64,000 bases of DNA from Ixodes scapularis (GCF_016920785.2 NW_024609846.1:85879816-85943815), one strand, 5' to 3'; counted from the first letter of the stretch, positions 21,760 through 33,063 are shown. A program made the numbers and translations. The notes: generated by a model from the sequence alone, not told the origin.

Positions 21760-23071
21760 GGGAAAGTAGACGCACGGGCTTTTTTTTAGAGTGTAGCACA
21801 GTATGTCTAGTCGTAATGATGCTTTTACAACCTGAGTATCGGAGATCTAAATATTTCTCTGTATTTTCTTTTTCATAATTGTATCACCCATGTGCGTCTG
21901 CGAAACCTTTTTTTCAAGGGGGTGCAAACCCTATCGGAGAGGAAGGGGGGGGGGCGCAACAGGGGGGCAATTTTTTTGAAACAGGAACTCCCCTGGAAGT
22001 ACAGAACGAAAGCGTCTGTGTTGTACACACACAGCGAAAAAGTACACCCCTGGACGTGTAAACCGTTGTCCCAGGGCGGACTCCCCAAATGGTGTTCGTT
22101 TTACACGCGAGGCTCGGTGTATTTCGTTTGCACCCGAGGTCTCGTGTAAAATGAACATCTTTGAACGTGTACTTCGTTCTGCGATCACACGTCTAGGGGT
22201 GTTTTTTTACAATGGCGGCCGTTGGACGCAAGACGGGTTCGACGAGCGAGGCCCAGCGCTTTACACGGCTTTTCGCCGCAACAAAAGCGTAGTTTGCACG
22301 TGTTCGTTCGTAATCGTCCATACGTGCTGAACTACCGCAAGCATTCACCCCCAAGCGCCGACGCCGTATCCATTACGGCGATTACGCGACAGTGGGAGCG
22401 ACCATCGACTGCATCCAGCAGCGTGCTTCCCCATCGAGCAGGTCTCGTTCGCGTGGCGGTTCAGCCGATCGCCGAGGCCTCAAGCCGGTTGCATTGTCAC
22501 TGACGCCGGGTAATTTCCACAGCAGTTATCTTTTCGCGACCACAGACATGAACTTTATTGAAGAAGCCCGTTTGCCGCGAGCGACGACGAATAGCTCCGA
22601 CACCGACCCGACCCGACCCGACCGGCGTTACCGACGCCCCGCTCACCTCTTTACCGCGAGCAAAGTTGTACGCGACGTTTCGACGTATCCACTCATATCT
22701 CGTGTGTACGCAAATTTTGCGGCTTTCCGGGTACGAATCGGCTACCGAAACGGCCAGCGAACGAAGACGAACTGAACGCCGGCGCTATGCGCCATTTAAA
22801 CACGCGGTTACTTTTCTACTAGACTGTAGCTATGTGGTGTGGTTCCTTACACATAAATGGACTACGTACAAACAAAGCTAAAATAAAATTGGACGGCTGC
22901 TTGCGCCACCTAGTGAGTATGCGGAAAACTACAAAAATGAAGGACATTTCGGCATTTGCGGAAGTGACACGCTCGAACACGGACGGCAGCATACCAACAT
23001 ATACATCACAGCATATCACAAGATCAACATACAAGCATCCACATACACAAACAACGAACAGAGGCACTAAA
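21760..23071. other. CpG-rich stretch, possible promoter or first exon; no gene assigned
   Basis: From about 22210 to 22780 the sequence is rich in CpG and includes ATGGCGGCCG at 22212. Overlapping short frames (22222-22503, 22392-22775, 22558-22881) show no recognisable domain. A pair of short inverted motifs (CACCCCTGGACGTGT near 22041 and CACGTCTAGGGGTG near 22188) brackets 150 bases. The composition contrast suggests an unmethylated or genic island, but no splice structure can be proved. Confidence 0.25.
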
Positions 23072-25790
23072 GACCAGAGGTCGGCATTTTAGGTCGCCCT
23101 CACTCACCCTCACCCTCACAGCCACACTCACCTAAGCCCCTCACTCACCCTCACCCTCACAGCCACACTCACATAAGCCCCTCACTCACCCTCACCCTCA
23201 CAGCTACACTCACCTTCAGCACCTCACTCACCCTCACCCTCACAGTCACACTCACCTTCAGCACTTCACTCACCCTCACTGAACCTCACGGCCCTAACGC
23301 ACTCACCGCCCTCACGGCCCTCACAGCCCTCACGCCCCTCACCACCCTCACGGCCCTCACTCACTCATGGCCCTCACGTCACTCACCGCCCTCACGCCAC
23401 TCACCGCCCTCACGGCCCTCACCGCCCTCACCGCCCTCACCGCCCTCACGGCCCTGACGCACTCATAGCCCTCACCGTCCTCACCGCCCTCACCGCCCTC
23501 ACGGCCCTCGTGGCCCTCAGGGCCCTCACGCACTCATAGCCCTCACGCCACTCACCGCCCTCACGGCCCTCACCGCCCTCACGGCCCTCACCGCCCTTCA
23601 CGGCCCTCACCGCCCTCACGGCCCTCACGCCACTCACCGCCCTCACGCCACTCACCGCCCTCACGCCACTCATGGCCCTCACGCCACTCAGGCCAGCTTC
23701 AGATGGCGCAATTTCGGCCAGAAACTTTACGTTGCAACACCAGCAACACGCGCCGCCCGCGATCACACGCAGCAACCAATTGCTGCAATTTGCCATCGTC
23801 ATCATAAAATTTTATTTTTCTTGCACTATTTAGACACAATTACGCGTTATAAACGTGTTTTTATGCATTTAAATCTCGTTAAGAATACTAATGCACCTTT
23901 CTGAAACAGTTTATTTCGAAAAAACGATCGATTTCAAACGAGAACCAAGTCTTTCGGTGTCATCATCACCGGCACGAGGTATCACGTGAAAATTTTGCGT
24001 CCCTGATTATATGCTGCCGCTTCAAACGTATTCGAATTGCTCCGAGTTGCTTGCTTATTTCGAGCCGGACCCGATCTCAGCAATTCGTGTCGATCTAGGG
24101 AAAGCTAGAGAACAACCCGCCATTAACACCAAAATTGCTGAGAAAGATGCTCGATCTGAAGGGGGCCTCACGCACTCATCGCCCTCACGGCCCTCACACC
24201 ACCTCATGCACTCACCGCCCTCACAGCCTTCACGCCACTCACTCATGGCCCTCACACCCCTCACGCACTCACCGCCCTCACACCACTCACGCACTCATGG
24301 CCCTCACGCCACTCACCGCTTTCACGCCCCTCACGCACTCATGGCCCTCATATCCCTTACCGCCCTCACCGCCCTCACGGCCATCATGGCCCTCACGACC
24401 AGAGGTCGGCATTTTAGGTCGCCCTCACTCACCCTCACCCTCACAGCCACACTCACCTAAGCCCCTCACTCACCCTCACCCTCACAGCTGCACTCACCTT
24501 CAGCCCCTCACTCACCCTCACCCTCACAGTCACACTCACCTTCAGCCCTTCACTCACCCTCACTGAACCTCACGCCCTCACGCACTCACCGCCCTCACGC
24601 CCCTCACGACCCTCACCGCCCTCACGGCCCTCACGCCCCTCACTCACTCATGGCCCTCACGCCACTCACCGCCCTCACGGCCCTCACCGCCCTCACGGCC
24701 CTCACGCACTCATAGCCCTTACGCCACTCACCGCCCTCACGGCCCTCACGGCCCTCACGCCACTCACCGCCCTCACGCACCTCACCGTCGTTGCGGCCCT
24801 CACACCCCTCACGCACTCATCGCCCTCACGCCACTCAGGCCAGCTTAAGATGGGTCAATTTCGCCCAGAAATTTTACGTCGCAACACCAGCAACACGGGC
24901 GGCCCGCGATCACACGCAATCTGCCGTCGTCATCTTAAAATTTTATTTTTCTTGCACTATATAGACGCAATTACGCGTTATAAACGTGTTTTTATGCATT
25001 TAAATCTCGTTAAGAATACTAATGCACCTTTCTTAAACAATTTATTTCCCAAAAACGATCGATTTCAAACCAGAACCAAGTCTTTCGGTTTCATCATCAC
25101 CGGCACGAGGTATCACGTGAAAATTTTCCGTCCCTGATCGGATGCAGCCGCTTCAAACGTATTCGAATTGCTCCGAGTTGCTTGCTTATTTCGAGCCGGA
25201 CCCGATCTCAGCAATTCGTGTCGATCTAGGGAAAGCTAGAGAACAACCCGCCATTAACACCAAAATTGCTGGGAAAGATGCTCGATCTGAAGGGGGCCTC
25301 ACGCACTCACCGCCCTCGCCGCACTCATGGCCCTCACACACCTCATGCACTCACCACCCTCACGGCCCTCACGCCTCTCATGCCACTCACTGCCCTCACG
25401 CACTCATGGCCCTCACACCCCTCACGCACTCACCGCCCTCACACCACTCACGCACTCATGGCCCTCACGCCACTCACCGCCCTCACGCCCCTCACGCACT
25501 CATGGCCCTCATACCCCTTACCGCCCTCTCCGCCCTCATGGCCCTCATGGCCCTCACGGCCCTCACGGCCCTCACCGCCCTCACGGCCCTCACGGTCCTC
25601 ACGGCCCTCACCGCCCTCATGGCCCTCACCGCCCTCACGGCCCTCGCGGCCCTCTCGGCCCTCACCGCCCTCACGGCCCTCACTCACCCTCACATTCATG
25701 AATTTTCCTGGTTCAGAAACTCACTCACTCTCACCTCACCTGTGAAGATGAGGGTGAGTGAGGGTGAGTGAGGGCCCTCATGAGTGAGGT
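23072..25790. repeat. CCCTCAC-type satellite with a 1.3-kb higher-order duplication
   Basis: Three blocks (about 23090-23690, 24165-24835, 25290-25790) consist of short units of the form (G/C)CCCTCAC(G/C), roughly 6-9 bases. They alternate with two near-identical 450-bp spacers (23691-24165 and 24838-25292). The sequence GACCAGAGGTCGGCATTTTA starts each large unit at 23072 and 24397. All long open frames here (Ser/Pro/His or Arg/Ala/Val runs) are artefacts of the repeat. Confidence 0.93.
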
Positions 25791-27466
25791 TCGCCGAGGT
25801 ATGCTAAAGACCCGACACTCCTACTCAATCTCAACAGAAACCCGCTCGGTATATATAGCAGACTTTTTGTTTCAGACGACGGTCCGGTGACACACCCCGT
25901 ATTTTATATGAACGTAACGATATTACACAATTATTACTTATATAGTACGGTGACATAAATATAATTTGGGAAGGTACATATTTCTCTTAGTCTAGACTAT
26001 AGCTAAAAGACACCCCATATTTAAAAAAAAAAATGTTTCGAGCTAGCCAAAATGTAGCAAAATCTGGTTTCGTTTTCGGAAGTTCGAGCGCTCAAGGCTG
26101 GAATGCGCTAGCGAAGTGTGTGCTTGCTTCTGTCAAACTATAATCCATTGTATGACGCTCTCAAAGCTGCTGGCTGCAGCCCCCGTCTTGGTTTAGGGTT
26201 TGATTTACACGCGCTCCCGTGGAAATAAAATTATGCGCGCTCGAGTCGATATTATTGACAGCGTGAAGTATAAACCGAATGTAAACGATTTTGCGAGCGA
26301 CGAGAACCGCGACGGCGACCCGCTTCGCTGACAATCGGTCACTCGCGCGACGACGCAAGCCGCATGAAAGCGGAACGATGTTTTCTAGAAATCCAAAAAC
26401 CGAGTGACGCGACGAGCGATAGTAAGAAATCTTCGTAATACGTCGCTGACTCGTCACTGTCGCCGTCGCTCGCTAAATCGCTTTATGCAGTTCAGCCTTT
26501 ATACTCACGCTAGTGCCGACCTGCATTACCCGCTGAGCCCAAGCAAGCGATAAGGATATTCAAATATGTCACAATAGTGGCGTGCATTCGCTAAGAAAAC
26601 ATATATCTCAAATTCCTGCAGTTTGACGTCGGGATCCGTTACTTGTTCTGCTGTCACCTTGGCGAAACGGTCACCAAAGAGAAACTAGTCAGTTTGTTTT
26701 ATCAGAAATTATAAAAACCTTATCTAGCCACTGTTATGCACAAAAGCACTCTGGAATTTCATATAAATAGTTTAGAATAAACTGAACACAATCGGTAACT
26801 TAATTTTCCAAGCATAATAATAAAAAAAAATCTTAGAAAACAATGTATTTTTAAGGTGTTTCAAATAAAAAAACTGAAAAAGGAGCCTTATTTCAGCTGC
26901 ACTATCACGTAAATACTTTGGGAAAAAAATATCTATTGAGAAGTAGGTTTTGCAATCCCTAAAAATTTGCTTATTTCAACTTTCCAGTTACTTTATGCGT
27001 ACTTGCAGATTGTATCCTGACAAATCTAGACAAAATTGTATAAAAAGTAACAGTCTATATAAAATTTATAGCTTAATTAAATTCACATTTGTTTGATAAT
27101 GTTCAATCTTAAATATGAGTTTTAAATTTCACATCTATTATTACAAATGATTGAATTACATGCTGCTTGATGCATGCTGTGCCGCCGCCCCCCCCCCCCT
27201 TCCCCCCCCCCCCTTTTAAATATATATATCCTGTATATTTGCTGGTTAGTTGTTGTAAACCTCTTAATGTCGTGTTATTTGTTTGTTGTTGTAGGTGTGT
27301 GAATGCATATGTTGTACCCCACTCCTACTTGGGCCTTCAATGGCCAGTAGTATCCTCTAAATAAAATTAAAAAAACAAGTGAGCAGTAAAAATCTGGAAG
27401 ACAAAAGTAAACACAGAGCCGTGCAAAAAGGCATTCAGTATATGAAACAGATACAGATATGGGCCT
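25791..27466. other. AT-rich region without recognisable genes
   Basis: AT-rich from about 26700 to 27170, followed by C-runs at 27188-27211. The 98-codon minus frame near 26161 shows no family similarity. Confidence 0.45.
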
Positions 27467-27858
27467 CTGGCGGTTCATCGGTTCAGCCTCCACACCGCCT
27501 AAAGACGGCAGTGTTGCAATATTACGAACCAGCGCACAGGTAGACAGTTACCAAAAATCCAAACACAAAAAACTCACATCAGCGCTGTGCGAGTGTATAT
27601 TTTTGTGTATTTGGATTTTGAGTAACTGGTCTACCTGTGCGCTGGTTCGTAATTATGCCGTACCAACTCGCCCAATCTGCCGTATTAATAGTGTTGCAAA
27701 ATACTTAGATCAACTATAATGCTAATGACTGCAGTGTATAAAAGCAAGCTACTCGTCGGAACGAGTTTGACGGTACGAGAATAAAGAGAATGTTTTCACA
27801 GTTAAACTCAGAGTCTGTTGCACCGTCTCTTCCGTCCTCAAGATCGAAAGTGCTACAG
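27467..27858 (+). repeat. Decayed LTR (5' copy) with TATA-like box
   Basis: It shares diverged direct similarity with 28515-28662: CGGTTCAGCC near 27479, CAGTGTTGC near 27509, then CTACTCGT, ACGAG and GAGAATAAAGAGAATGTTTT near 27775. TATAAAAGC at 27737 and AATAAA at 27780 are in promoter and polyadenylation positions. A foldback is inserted at 27521-27653. Immediately downstream is a PBS-like TGGTGACCTGGACATG. Confidence 0.55.
27521..27653. mobile_element. Foldback insertion (133 bp)
   Basis: ATTACGAACCAGCGCACAGG at 27521 is matched by its inverse complement ending at 27653. Arms of about 55 bases pair with few mismatches around a short centre. It lies within the decayed LTR. Confidence 0.8.
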
Positions 27859-27860
27859 AT

Positions 27861-27878
27861 TGGTGACCTGGACATGAT
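27861..27878 (+). promoter_or_regulatory. Candidate tRNA primer-binding site
   Basis: TGGTGACCTGGACATGAT starts with the TGG that pairs with a tRNA 3' CCA and follows the decayed LTR by two bases, as in many Ty3/Gypsy elements. Confidence 0.5.
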
Positions 27879-28514
27879 GATTGACTCCGAGCACCTGCTA
27901 TCCAGGGGAATGTTCTTCGTGGCCAAGGGCACGGCAATGGCTCTGCCTTTTCGGACGAAAATGCAGTAGGCACATATTCAACTTTCTCAGCCTCCACATC
28001 TGCAGCGCCTCCGCAACCACCTCTGCTCTGTCGCATCTAGCACCGGCATCTCCCAGCAATGGGCTGCGACCACCTTGCTTGCCCCACCGGCTTGGCAAGT
28101 GAATATTCATCGACATCTTCACACTGTTCACAAGGCATGCTGCTAGCCGACCAGGGTCTCCTCATCGTTGCCATGTCAGGCATTCGCTCTCAGTTCGGTT
28201 CCTCATCTTAGGGGATGTTGCATCGGCCCCGCAGTCGGCCGGCATCCCCCTTTCAGTCCGAGGCTGTACACTCCAAACTGACCGAGCCGGACTGAAAGCA
28301 CGACAGGGTCGATTTCCCCCGTCTGCTGCCTCATTTCCTGACCTTGGCGTCAACTACCATGCACAGCTTCCAAACGCTCTCTTTCCTGCTCTCTAGTATG
28401 TCATCCTGCTTGCGGTACATGCCAACAGCAACGACACCTCTCTGGAGCCGCAATCACTTCAACGAAATCGTGCCATTCCTCACAGTGCAGAGCTGAGGGC
28501 GATAGCTCTGCGGC
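27879..28514 (+). other. Internal remnant of the decayed LTR element
   Basis: About 640 bases lie between the two LTR remnants. Frames are broken, and no protease, RT or integrase motif is visible. It is either a deletion derivative or a non-autonomous element. Confidence 0.4.
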
Positions 28515-28662
28515 AGTCTATCGGTTCAGCCTTGGCATCGCCGAAGATGACAGTGCTACTCATACTCGTCACCACGAGCTCAACGACATGAGAATAAACA
28601 GAATGTTTTTATTGCTCGGAGTCGGTCGCAGCATCTTCTCCGTCCACAACATCGTATACTCT
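28515..28662 (+). repeat. Decayed LTR (3' copy)
   Basis: TATCGGTTCAGCCTTGGCAT, CAGTGCTACTCATACTCGTC and GAGAATAAACAGAATGTTTT align in order with the 5' copy at roughly 70 per cent by eye. Its start is ill defined. Confidence 0.5.
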
Positions 28663-29095
28663 ATAGGTAGTAAGCAAGAGACACACTTCAGATGAAAAGA
28701 ACAAATGCTCAGATCACACATGCCGCGGGTGTCCAAAATTATCCATCATGTTGAATATTGTTTTGGTTTTTTTAATTCTAACAGAAGACAAACATCATTA
28801 TCGCGCAATCAAAATGAATACTTACGAAACACCTAAGTCGCAGTGTAAGTGCTCATCGCTGAGCTGCGGCTGTGGCATATATGTATTTATTTCAAAGTGC
28901 ACCGATGATAAAACCTTCAGGTTTGGCAACAATACCGAGATTACAACGGTTGTTGTCCATTATAAAATACAAAAGAAATAAAAAATACCGGAAACAATGC
29001 AAGGTACAAATCTGCACAACAGGCTTCCGAATTCAACTACTTCGTCGTACTGGAGTTTGTTACAGTAATAACAGCTTTGGATGGGCTGTGAGGAC
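28663..29095. other. Spacer without recognisable features
   Basis: AT-rich sequence. The short frames at 28748 and 28872 show no domain. Confidence 0.45.
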
Positions 29096-30179
29096 AGCAT
29101 TCACACTGAACTGGGTGCCTTGGTGACTATCACCAGTATTGAGGAGTTGCCACTCCAGAGTTGGAACGATTCCGCACTTCCACAACCCTGGAATCGAATG
29201 CAAATAAAATGGTGGCAGCACTGGAATGGAATGGGAATGAAATTAGTAGTTACATTTTGCCCAGAATAGAGTAAGAATGGAATAGGCTTTGTTCTAATGC
29301 GAGCTGCTTAGATGCCGTCAAAGGGGCTTTCGAAACGGCATTATTGCACTTAGGTAACTGACGGTTTGGTTATCTGACTGCTTATGTTCCTTCGAGGATG
29401 AAAGTGGCAACCCCAGTGAAGCAACCCAAACTGTAGAGTTGGAGGCTGACAAGGGCAATTTACTCTATCTTAATCCAGGGTAAGGGTTTTGTACCTCAGC
29501 GTTCCAAAAACTACCCGTGCCCAGCACTTTTCAATCTGTGTTGTCACGTGACACGACCCACCGGAGTAACTCGGATCTATTTGGGTAAGATTTGGAACAC
29601 AGCCAAAGTGTCGTTCCTGGTGCTGCGAGATGCAACCATAAGGCTGTTGGGACCATGTGTGATTACAGCACCAGTTGCAGGCCACCAGGCAGGGACAATG
29701 TCACACCGCCCGCACTTCGTTAATACACGTGACTCCTCACTTATTATGTATCTCGTAAAAGTGGAGGACATATACGGTTCTTTTGTGGAAAAGATGGGCG
29801 ACTTAGTTTTCCTCTCTGTTACGAGGCTTTTACACCTGGTGGTGCGATCAATATCTGCAGTGCCCCCATACCAATTGCCACTAGTGCTATGTGCGACCAA
29901 AGCTCAACTAGTAAAATCAATGATTGCGGGTAGGGTTTTCAATTTTGCAGTTGTCTACGCATTTCACAACGCCAGCTTTACGCCGACGTTATTTTCCGGT
30001 AACTTAGTACTAGCTGTCAAGTGCCATTTCCACAATTGGGAGGGATTGAGAGGAATGGAATGCAGCAGTTCAGCCATTCGAGGAGTGGGAATGGGCCCAG
30101 TTTTTCCTTTCCAGGAGTTCAAAGGAATGGAATTAGTATTAGAAAATTCCAATTCTCTGCAATGGAGTTGGGTGGAATG
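29096..30179. mobile_element. GGAATGG-bordered repeat, probable non-autonomous DNA element
   Basis: Both edges are built of GGAATGG/GGAATTCC-like motifs: GGAATGGAATGGGAATGAAA near 29221 at the left, and AGGAATGGAATGCAGC near 30050 and TGGAATGGGG at 30175 at the right. The right edge abuts the truncated 5' LTR of the next element, which suggests it inserted into it. A 224-codon frame (29548-30222) crosses the middle but shows no known domain. Confidence 0.4.
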
Positions 30180-30429
30180 GGGAATCTTTTGTTTGTTTGC
30201 ACGCCTAGAATGTTTGAGATGACTCGAGAATCTTGTTTGTTCGAGCTCAGAACCTTCTAGATACCTACGGGCTTACAAAAAAAGCTTCGCATGGCTGCTC
30301 GAGTCAGTCGTCCTTTTGTCGCTCTCAAAGTGTGTGCGGTCTTTGTTACTTTATGTTTCTCGGTAGAAGTTCGCTGCATTTAACATTGATCTGAAGTTTT
30401 ATTAATCAAGTTTGTTTTTGTTCACGACA
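30180..30429 (+). repeat. 5' LTR (truncated at its left end)
   Basis: It matches the 3' LTR at 32759-33063 from CTTTTGTTTG through TTCGAGCTCAGAA, CTTCTAGATACC, CTGC-TGAG/CAGTCGTCC, TTATGTTTCTC and ending TGTTTTT...CGTGACA. The left ~50 bases of the LTR are absent where the GGAATGG repeat begins. It is followed at once by a primer-binding site. Confidence 0.75.
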
Positions 30430-30432
30430 TAT

Positions 30433-30450
30433 TGGTGGATGTGCAGGGTA
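30433..30450 (+). promoter_or_regulatory. Candidate tRNA primer-binding site
   Basis: TGGTGGATGTGCAGGGTA begins with TGG three to four bases after the LTR end. Confidence 0.55.
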
Positions 30451-31311
30451 ACGCAGTCTATGCCCATAAAGCGTACCATCTGTGAACACGATAACTCTGA
30501 AGACGACGATCGTGAAGGCGACGTCCTTGAAATCATCCGAGGACGACTCCAACTCTGACACCAACGACGACCTCAACTATGGCCTCGGAAGCGACCCGGA
30601 CAATAAACTTGACAAAGCCCCTGGCTACCACACTTAGACGAAAACATCATGACGACTTCTACGCTGATGATGAAACGGACGACAACTCCAAAGACCGAAC
30701 CCGGCTACAATGTCAACAACCAACCTGACAACGGCCTCGATGACAAACAGTCTTCAACCGTGGTGGTGAGACTGATGACGACCCTGATGATGACCCAGGC
30801 GAAGACTCAAACAATTTCATGGAAGACGATCCCGACTACGGCTTTGACAGTTATCCAAGGACAATCCGGACGATGACTTTAAAGGGCAACTCCGGCCAAA
30901 ACTCGAAATTAAAGAAATTACTAATATCGCTGTAGTGACACAAAATACGACCCCAGCCAAAATATTACGTCCGTGGGATGCCGCATTCTCAACTAATGCC
31001 GATAATAAAAATGTGACCCGCCGCGAGCTGCTGCACCTTAGCGGTCGGCTAGCGGGTTGCCGATCACTAAAGCAACATTGGGCCGTGACGTCAGTATCGT
31101 TCTTTTTTTCCTCCAAGCGTTACGCGGAGTGCGCTTCTTTGAGGCGCTACCACCGCTACTTGGACCTGTGATTGTCATGTTTAGCCATTGCTTTTATCTG
31201 TAGCCCGTGTAGCGTCGGTATAGCCTTTTGTTTATTTGCTTGTGAGGACTCAAAGACTGGTTTTAGCGAGCAACTCGTAGCGCCCAAGACTGCCCAGCTG
31301 TTCCTCGAAGG

Positions 31312-31608
31312 ATGCCGAGTAGAACTTGTAGTGCTGTGGGCTGCTCAAACAACCCACTGCACAACCCGGAGGTGCTTTTTCACAAGTTTCCAACGTACCA
31401 GAAATTGAAGAAGGTGTGGGTAAACGCTGTTCGACGAGTGGACTTTGGCTTTTACGCGCCCACGGAAAAAAGAATGCAAAAACAGACATGTACAGCCCTA
31501 ACGCAGCAGCTCGTGCCGGAAAGCCTCAAAGCTTCGTGTCTGTTACTGACCCGCAGCGCGAAAGCGAGAGGGCCCCCAGTACTGTACTTCACTGGCAGCG
31601 CGTCGTAG
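31312..31608 (+). pseudogene. THAP-domain protein, N-terminal part only
   Basis: The ATG at 31312 gives MPSRTCSAVGCSNN, then LFHKFP and KKVWVNAVRR. This is the first half of a C2CH THAP zinc finger: Cys6, Cys11, the FP motif and the invariant Trp at about residue 37. The second half (C-x2-H-F) is missing, and the frame runs into unrelated sequence after about residue 50, through deletion, frameshift or a lost splice site. THAP domains bind DNA and are found in P-element transposases and in host transcription factors. Its place between TIRs favours a transposase remnant. No RNase H-like catalytic domain follows. Confidence 0.65.
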
Positions 31609-31656
31609 AGCAACGCCGCTCCATCCACGGAGCCCCGATGACAATTTAGGCCTAGC

Positions 31657-31852
31657 GACAGAGTACGGAAGACTGCACACACGGCGACAGCCGCTGAGTA
31701 CGGTACTGAACGAGTTCACTCGTTTTCCAGTCGCTACCTTTTGGGTATACTAGCGACAAGTACGGCATGGCACACGCACGGCGGCAGCGGCCGCCGAGTA
31801 CGGCACTGTACGAGTTTACGGGTTTTCCAGTCACTAGCTTTTGGGTATACGC
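31657..31852 (+). repeat. Tandem duplication, unit about 98-100 bp
   Basis: GACA...GTACGG, GAGTACGG(T/C)ACTG, TTTTCCAGTC and TTTTGGGTATAC recur in order at 31657 and 31755. Two diverged copies. Confidence 0.8.
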
Positions 31853-32743
31853 ACTAACTCTTCCTACATGTGCTGGATAACTACCACATATACAGAATTA
31901 AAATAAAATCAGCTTACCTCCTACCTTTAGACGGCTAGCGCAACAGAAGTAGCTGCTGATCAACCTGCGTACTCGTTGAACGAGAACGATCCTGACGTCA
32001 CGTTCACATAGCGGCTGATTTCTAGTGCTGCCAGGGCCTCGAGCGGCTAGTTTCGGTTTTGTTGGCCGTGCCCCAAACAAAACTTTGAGGCGTCCATATC
32101 TTTAAAACTACGCACAATAACGAGGAAAAAATTACACCTTGCAATTCAGGGACGCTGACTGCACTAAAAACAGTCATAATCCCAAAATTGAAAGTATGGT
32201 CCGGAGTTGCTCTTTAACGACAACCACGACTACAAACTTGACGGCGACCTTGATGATGAACCCGATGACAATACCTACGGCAAGTGTGGTATCTGTCACG
32301 AAGACAAACAGGACGACGACGCCTGGTATGTCACTCAACGAACGGAGGAAGTTTGCCAGCTTGGTCGCATTTTGATGCAAGCCACAACTTCCTGACGATG
32401 ACTGCTACAATCTTTGTCACCACGACGCCCAGTTTCAGCCTGGCTACCCACTGTGAATCTAAACACCAATTCATCGTCGCAGCAAGGAACTGTTAAAGTG
32501 GTGCTTCGACCTCAAGGTTATTCGCTACATGAGACCTAAGTTGTAAGTCGTTGGCCAATGGCACATCAACATTGTCACGCTGCCCTCTGCGACCCGTAAG
32601 CGATTCACGTCTTCCGACTCAACTGAACTAGGTATGCTCGGTAGGACTGTGAAAATCTGCTATTTACGAGACTCTGTGTTTTGACCTAGTCTTGTTTAAG
32701 CTGTTAATTTAATTTTGTGTTGCATAAAGACGATGAGTCTTTC

Positions 32744-32755
32744 ACAAGAGGGGAG
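32744..32755 (+). promoter_or_regulatory. Polypurine tract
   Basis: CAAGAGGGGAG lies three bases before the 3' LTR, the usual site of second-strand priming. Confidence 0.65.
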
Positions 32756-32758
32756 TAA

Positions 32759-33063
32759 TGCCACGTGCAAATAGCCGAGTCAGCAGCGTGATCGACTCAG
32801 ATGCCGCTGACCCCGCCAGCGCATGTCCTTCTTTCTTTTGTTTGCGTGACTGGAATGATGAGACGACTCTAAATTTTTTTTGTTCGAGCTCAGAAACTTC
32901 TAGATACCCACGCGCTTACAAAAGTACCGTCGCTTGGCTGCTTGAGGCAGTTGTCCTTTCGACACCATCAAAAGTCTTTGTTAATTTATGTTTCTCAGCA
33001 CAAGTTCGGCGCATTACACATTGATTTTAAGTTTAATAAAGAAGTATGTTTTTATTCGTGACA
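32759..33063 (+). repeat. 3' LTR (305 bp)
   Basis: It starts TGCCACGTGC and ends CGTGACA, giving TG...CA termini. AATAAA lies near 33038. It aligns with the 5' LTR at 30180-30429 with many substitutions, so the insertion is old. Confidence 0.75.

Larger units (their letters stand above)
30883..32213. mobile_element. TTAA-flanked TIR element (1.33 kb) carrying a THAP exon
   Basis: The left end reads TTAA then AGGGCAACTCCGG (30879-30895). The right end is CCGGAGTTGCTCT then TTAA (32201-32217). The 13-15-base ends are inverse complements with one or two mismatches. TTAA on both sides suits a piggyBac-like mechanism. Host sequence on both sides encodes the same acidic region, supporting insertion. 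The interior holds a THAP N-terminus, which instead suggests P-element ancestry, and a 98-bp tandem repeat. Confidence 0.6.
30460..32640 (+). pseudogene. Internal region of LTR element: acidic, CxxC-containing product, degenerate
   Basis: The first ATG after the PBS (30460) opens MPIKRTICEHDNSEDDDREG. Across several frameshifts the + strand keeps encoding Asp/Glu-rich sequence (SSEDDSNSDTNDDLNYG near 30540, TDDDPDDDPGEDSNNF near 30770). After the inserted TIR element it encodes HDYKLDGDLDDEPDD (32225) followed by GKCGICHEDKQDDDAW (32275). CxxC followed by Cys-rich sequence in a shifted frame (CYNLC near 32400) recalls a RING or PHD zinc finger, but too many frames are broken to say. There is no protease, RT, RNase H or integrase, so the element was non-autonomous. 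About 1 kb once the insert is discounted. I do not recognise the protein. Confidence 0.4.

Noticed and set aside
22222..22881. Three overlapping + frames in the CpG-rich stretch as separate genes
   Set aside because: GC-rich sequence lengthens frames by chance and none has a domain; kept only as a possible promoter or exon region.
23446..25783. Long open frames on both strands in the satellite (up to 209 codons)
   Set aside because: They consist of Ser/Pro/His or Arg/Ala/Val runs generated by CCCTCAC-type repeats in all frames; no domain or start context.
23090..25790. CRISPR-like array
   Set aside because: Units are 6-9 bases with no unique spacers of fixed length; the genome is eukaryotic and the two long spacers are duplicates of each other.
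29548..30222. 224-codon + open frame
   Set aside because: It crosses the GGAATGG repeat edge, overlaps a 107-codon frame on the other strand, and neither shows a recognisable family.
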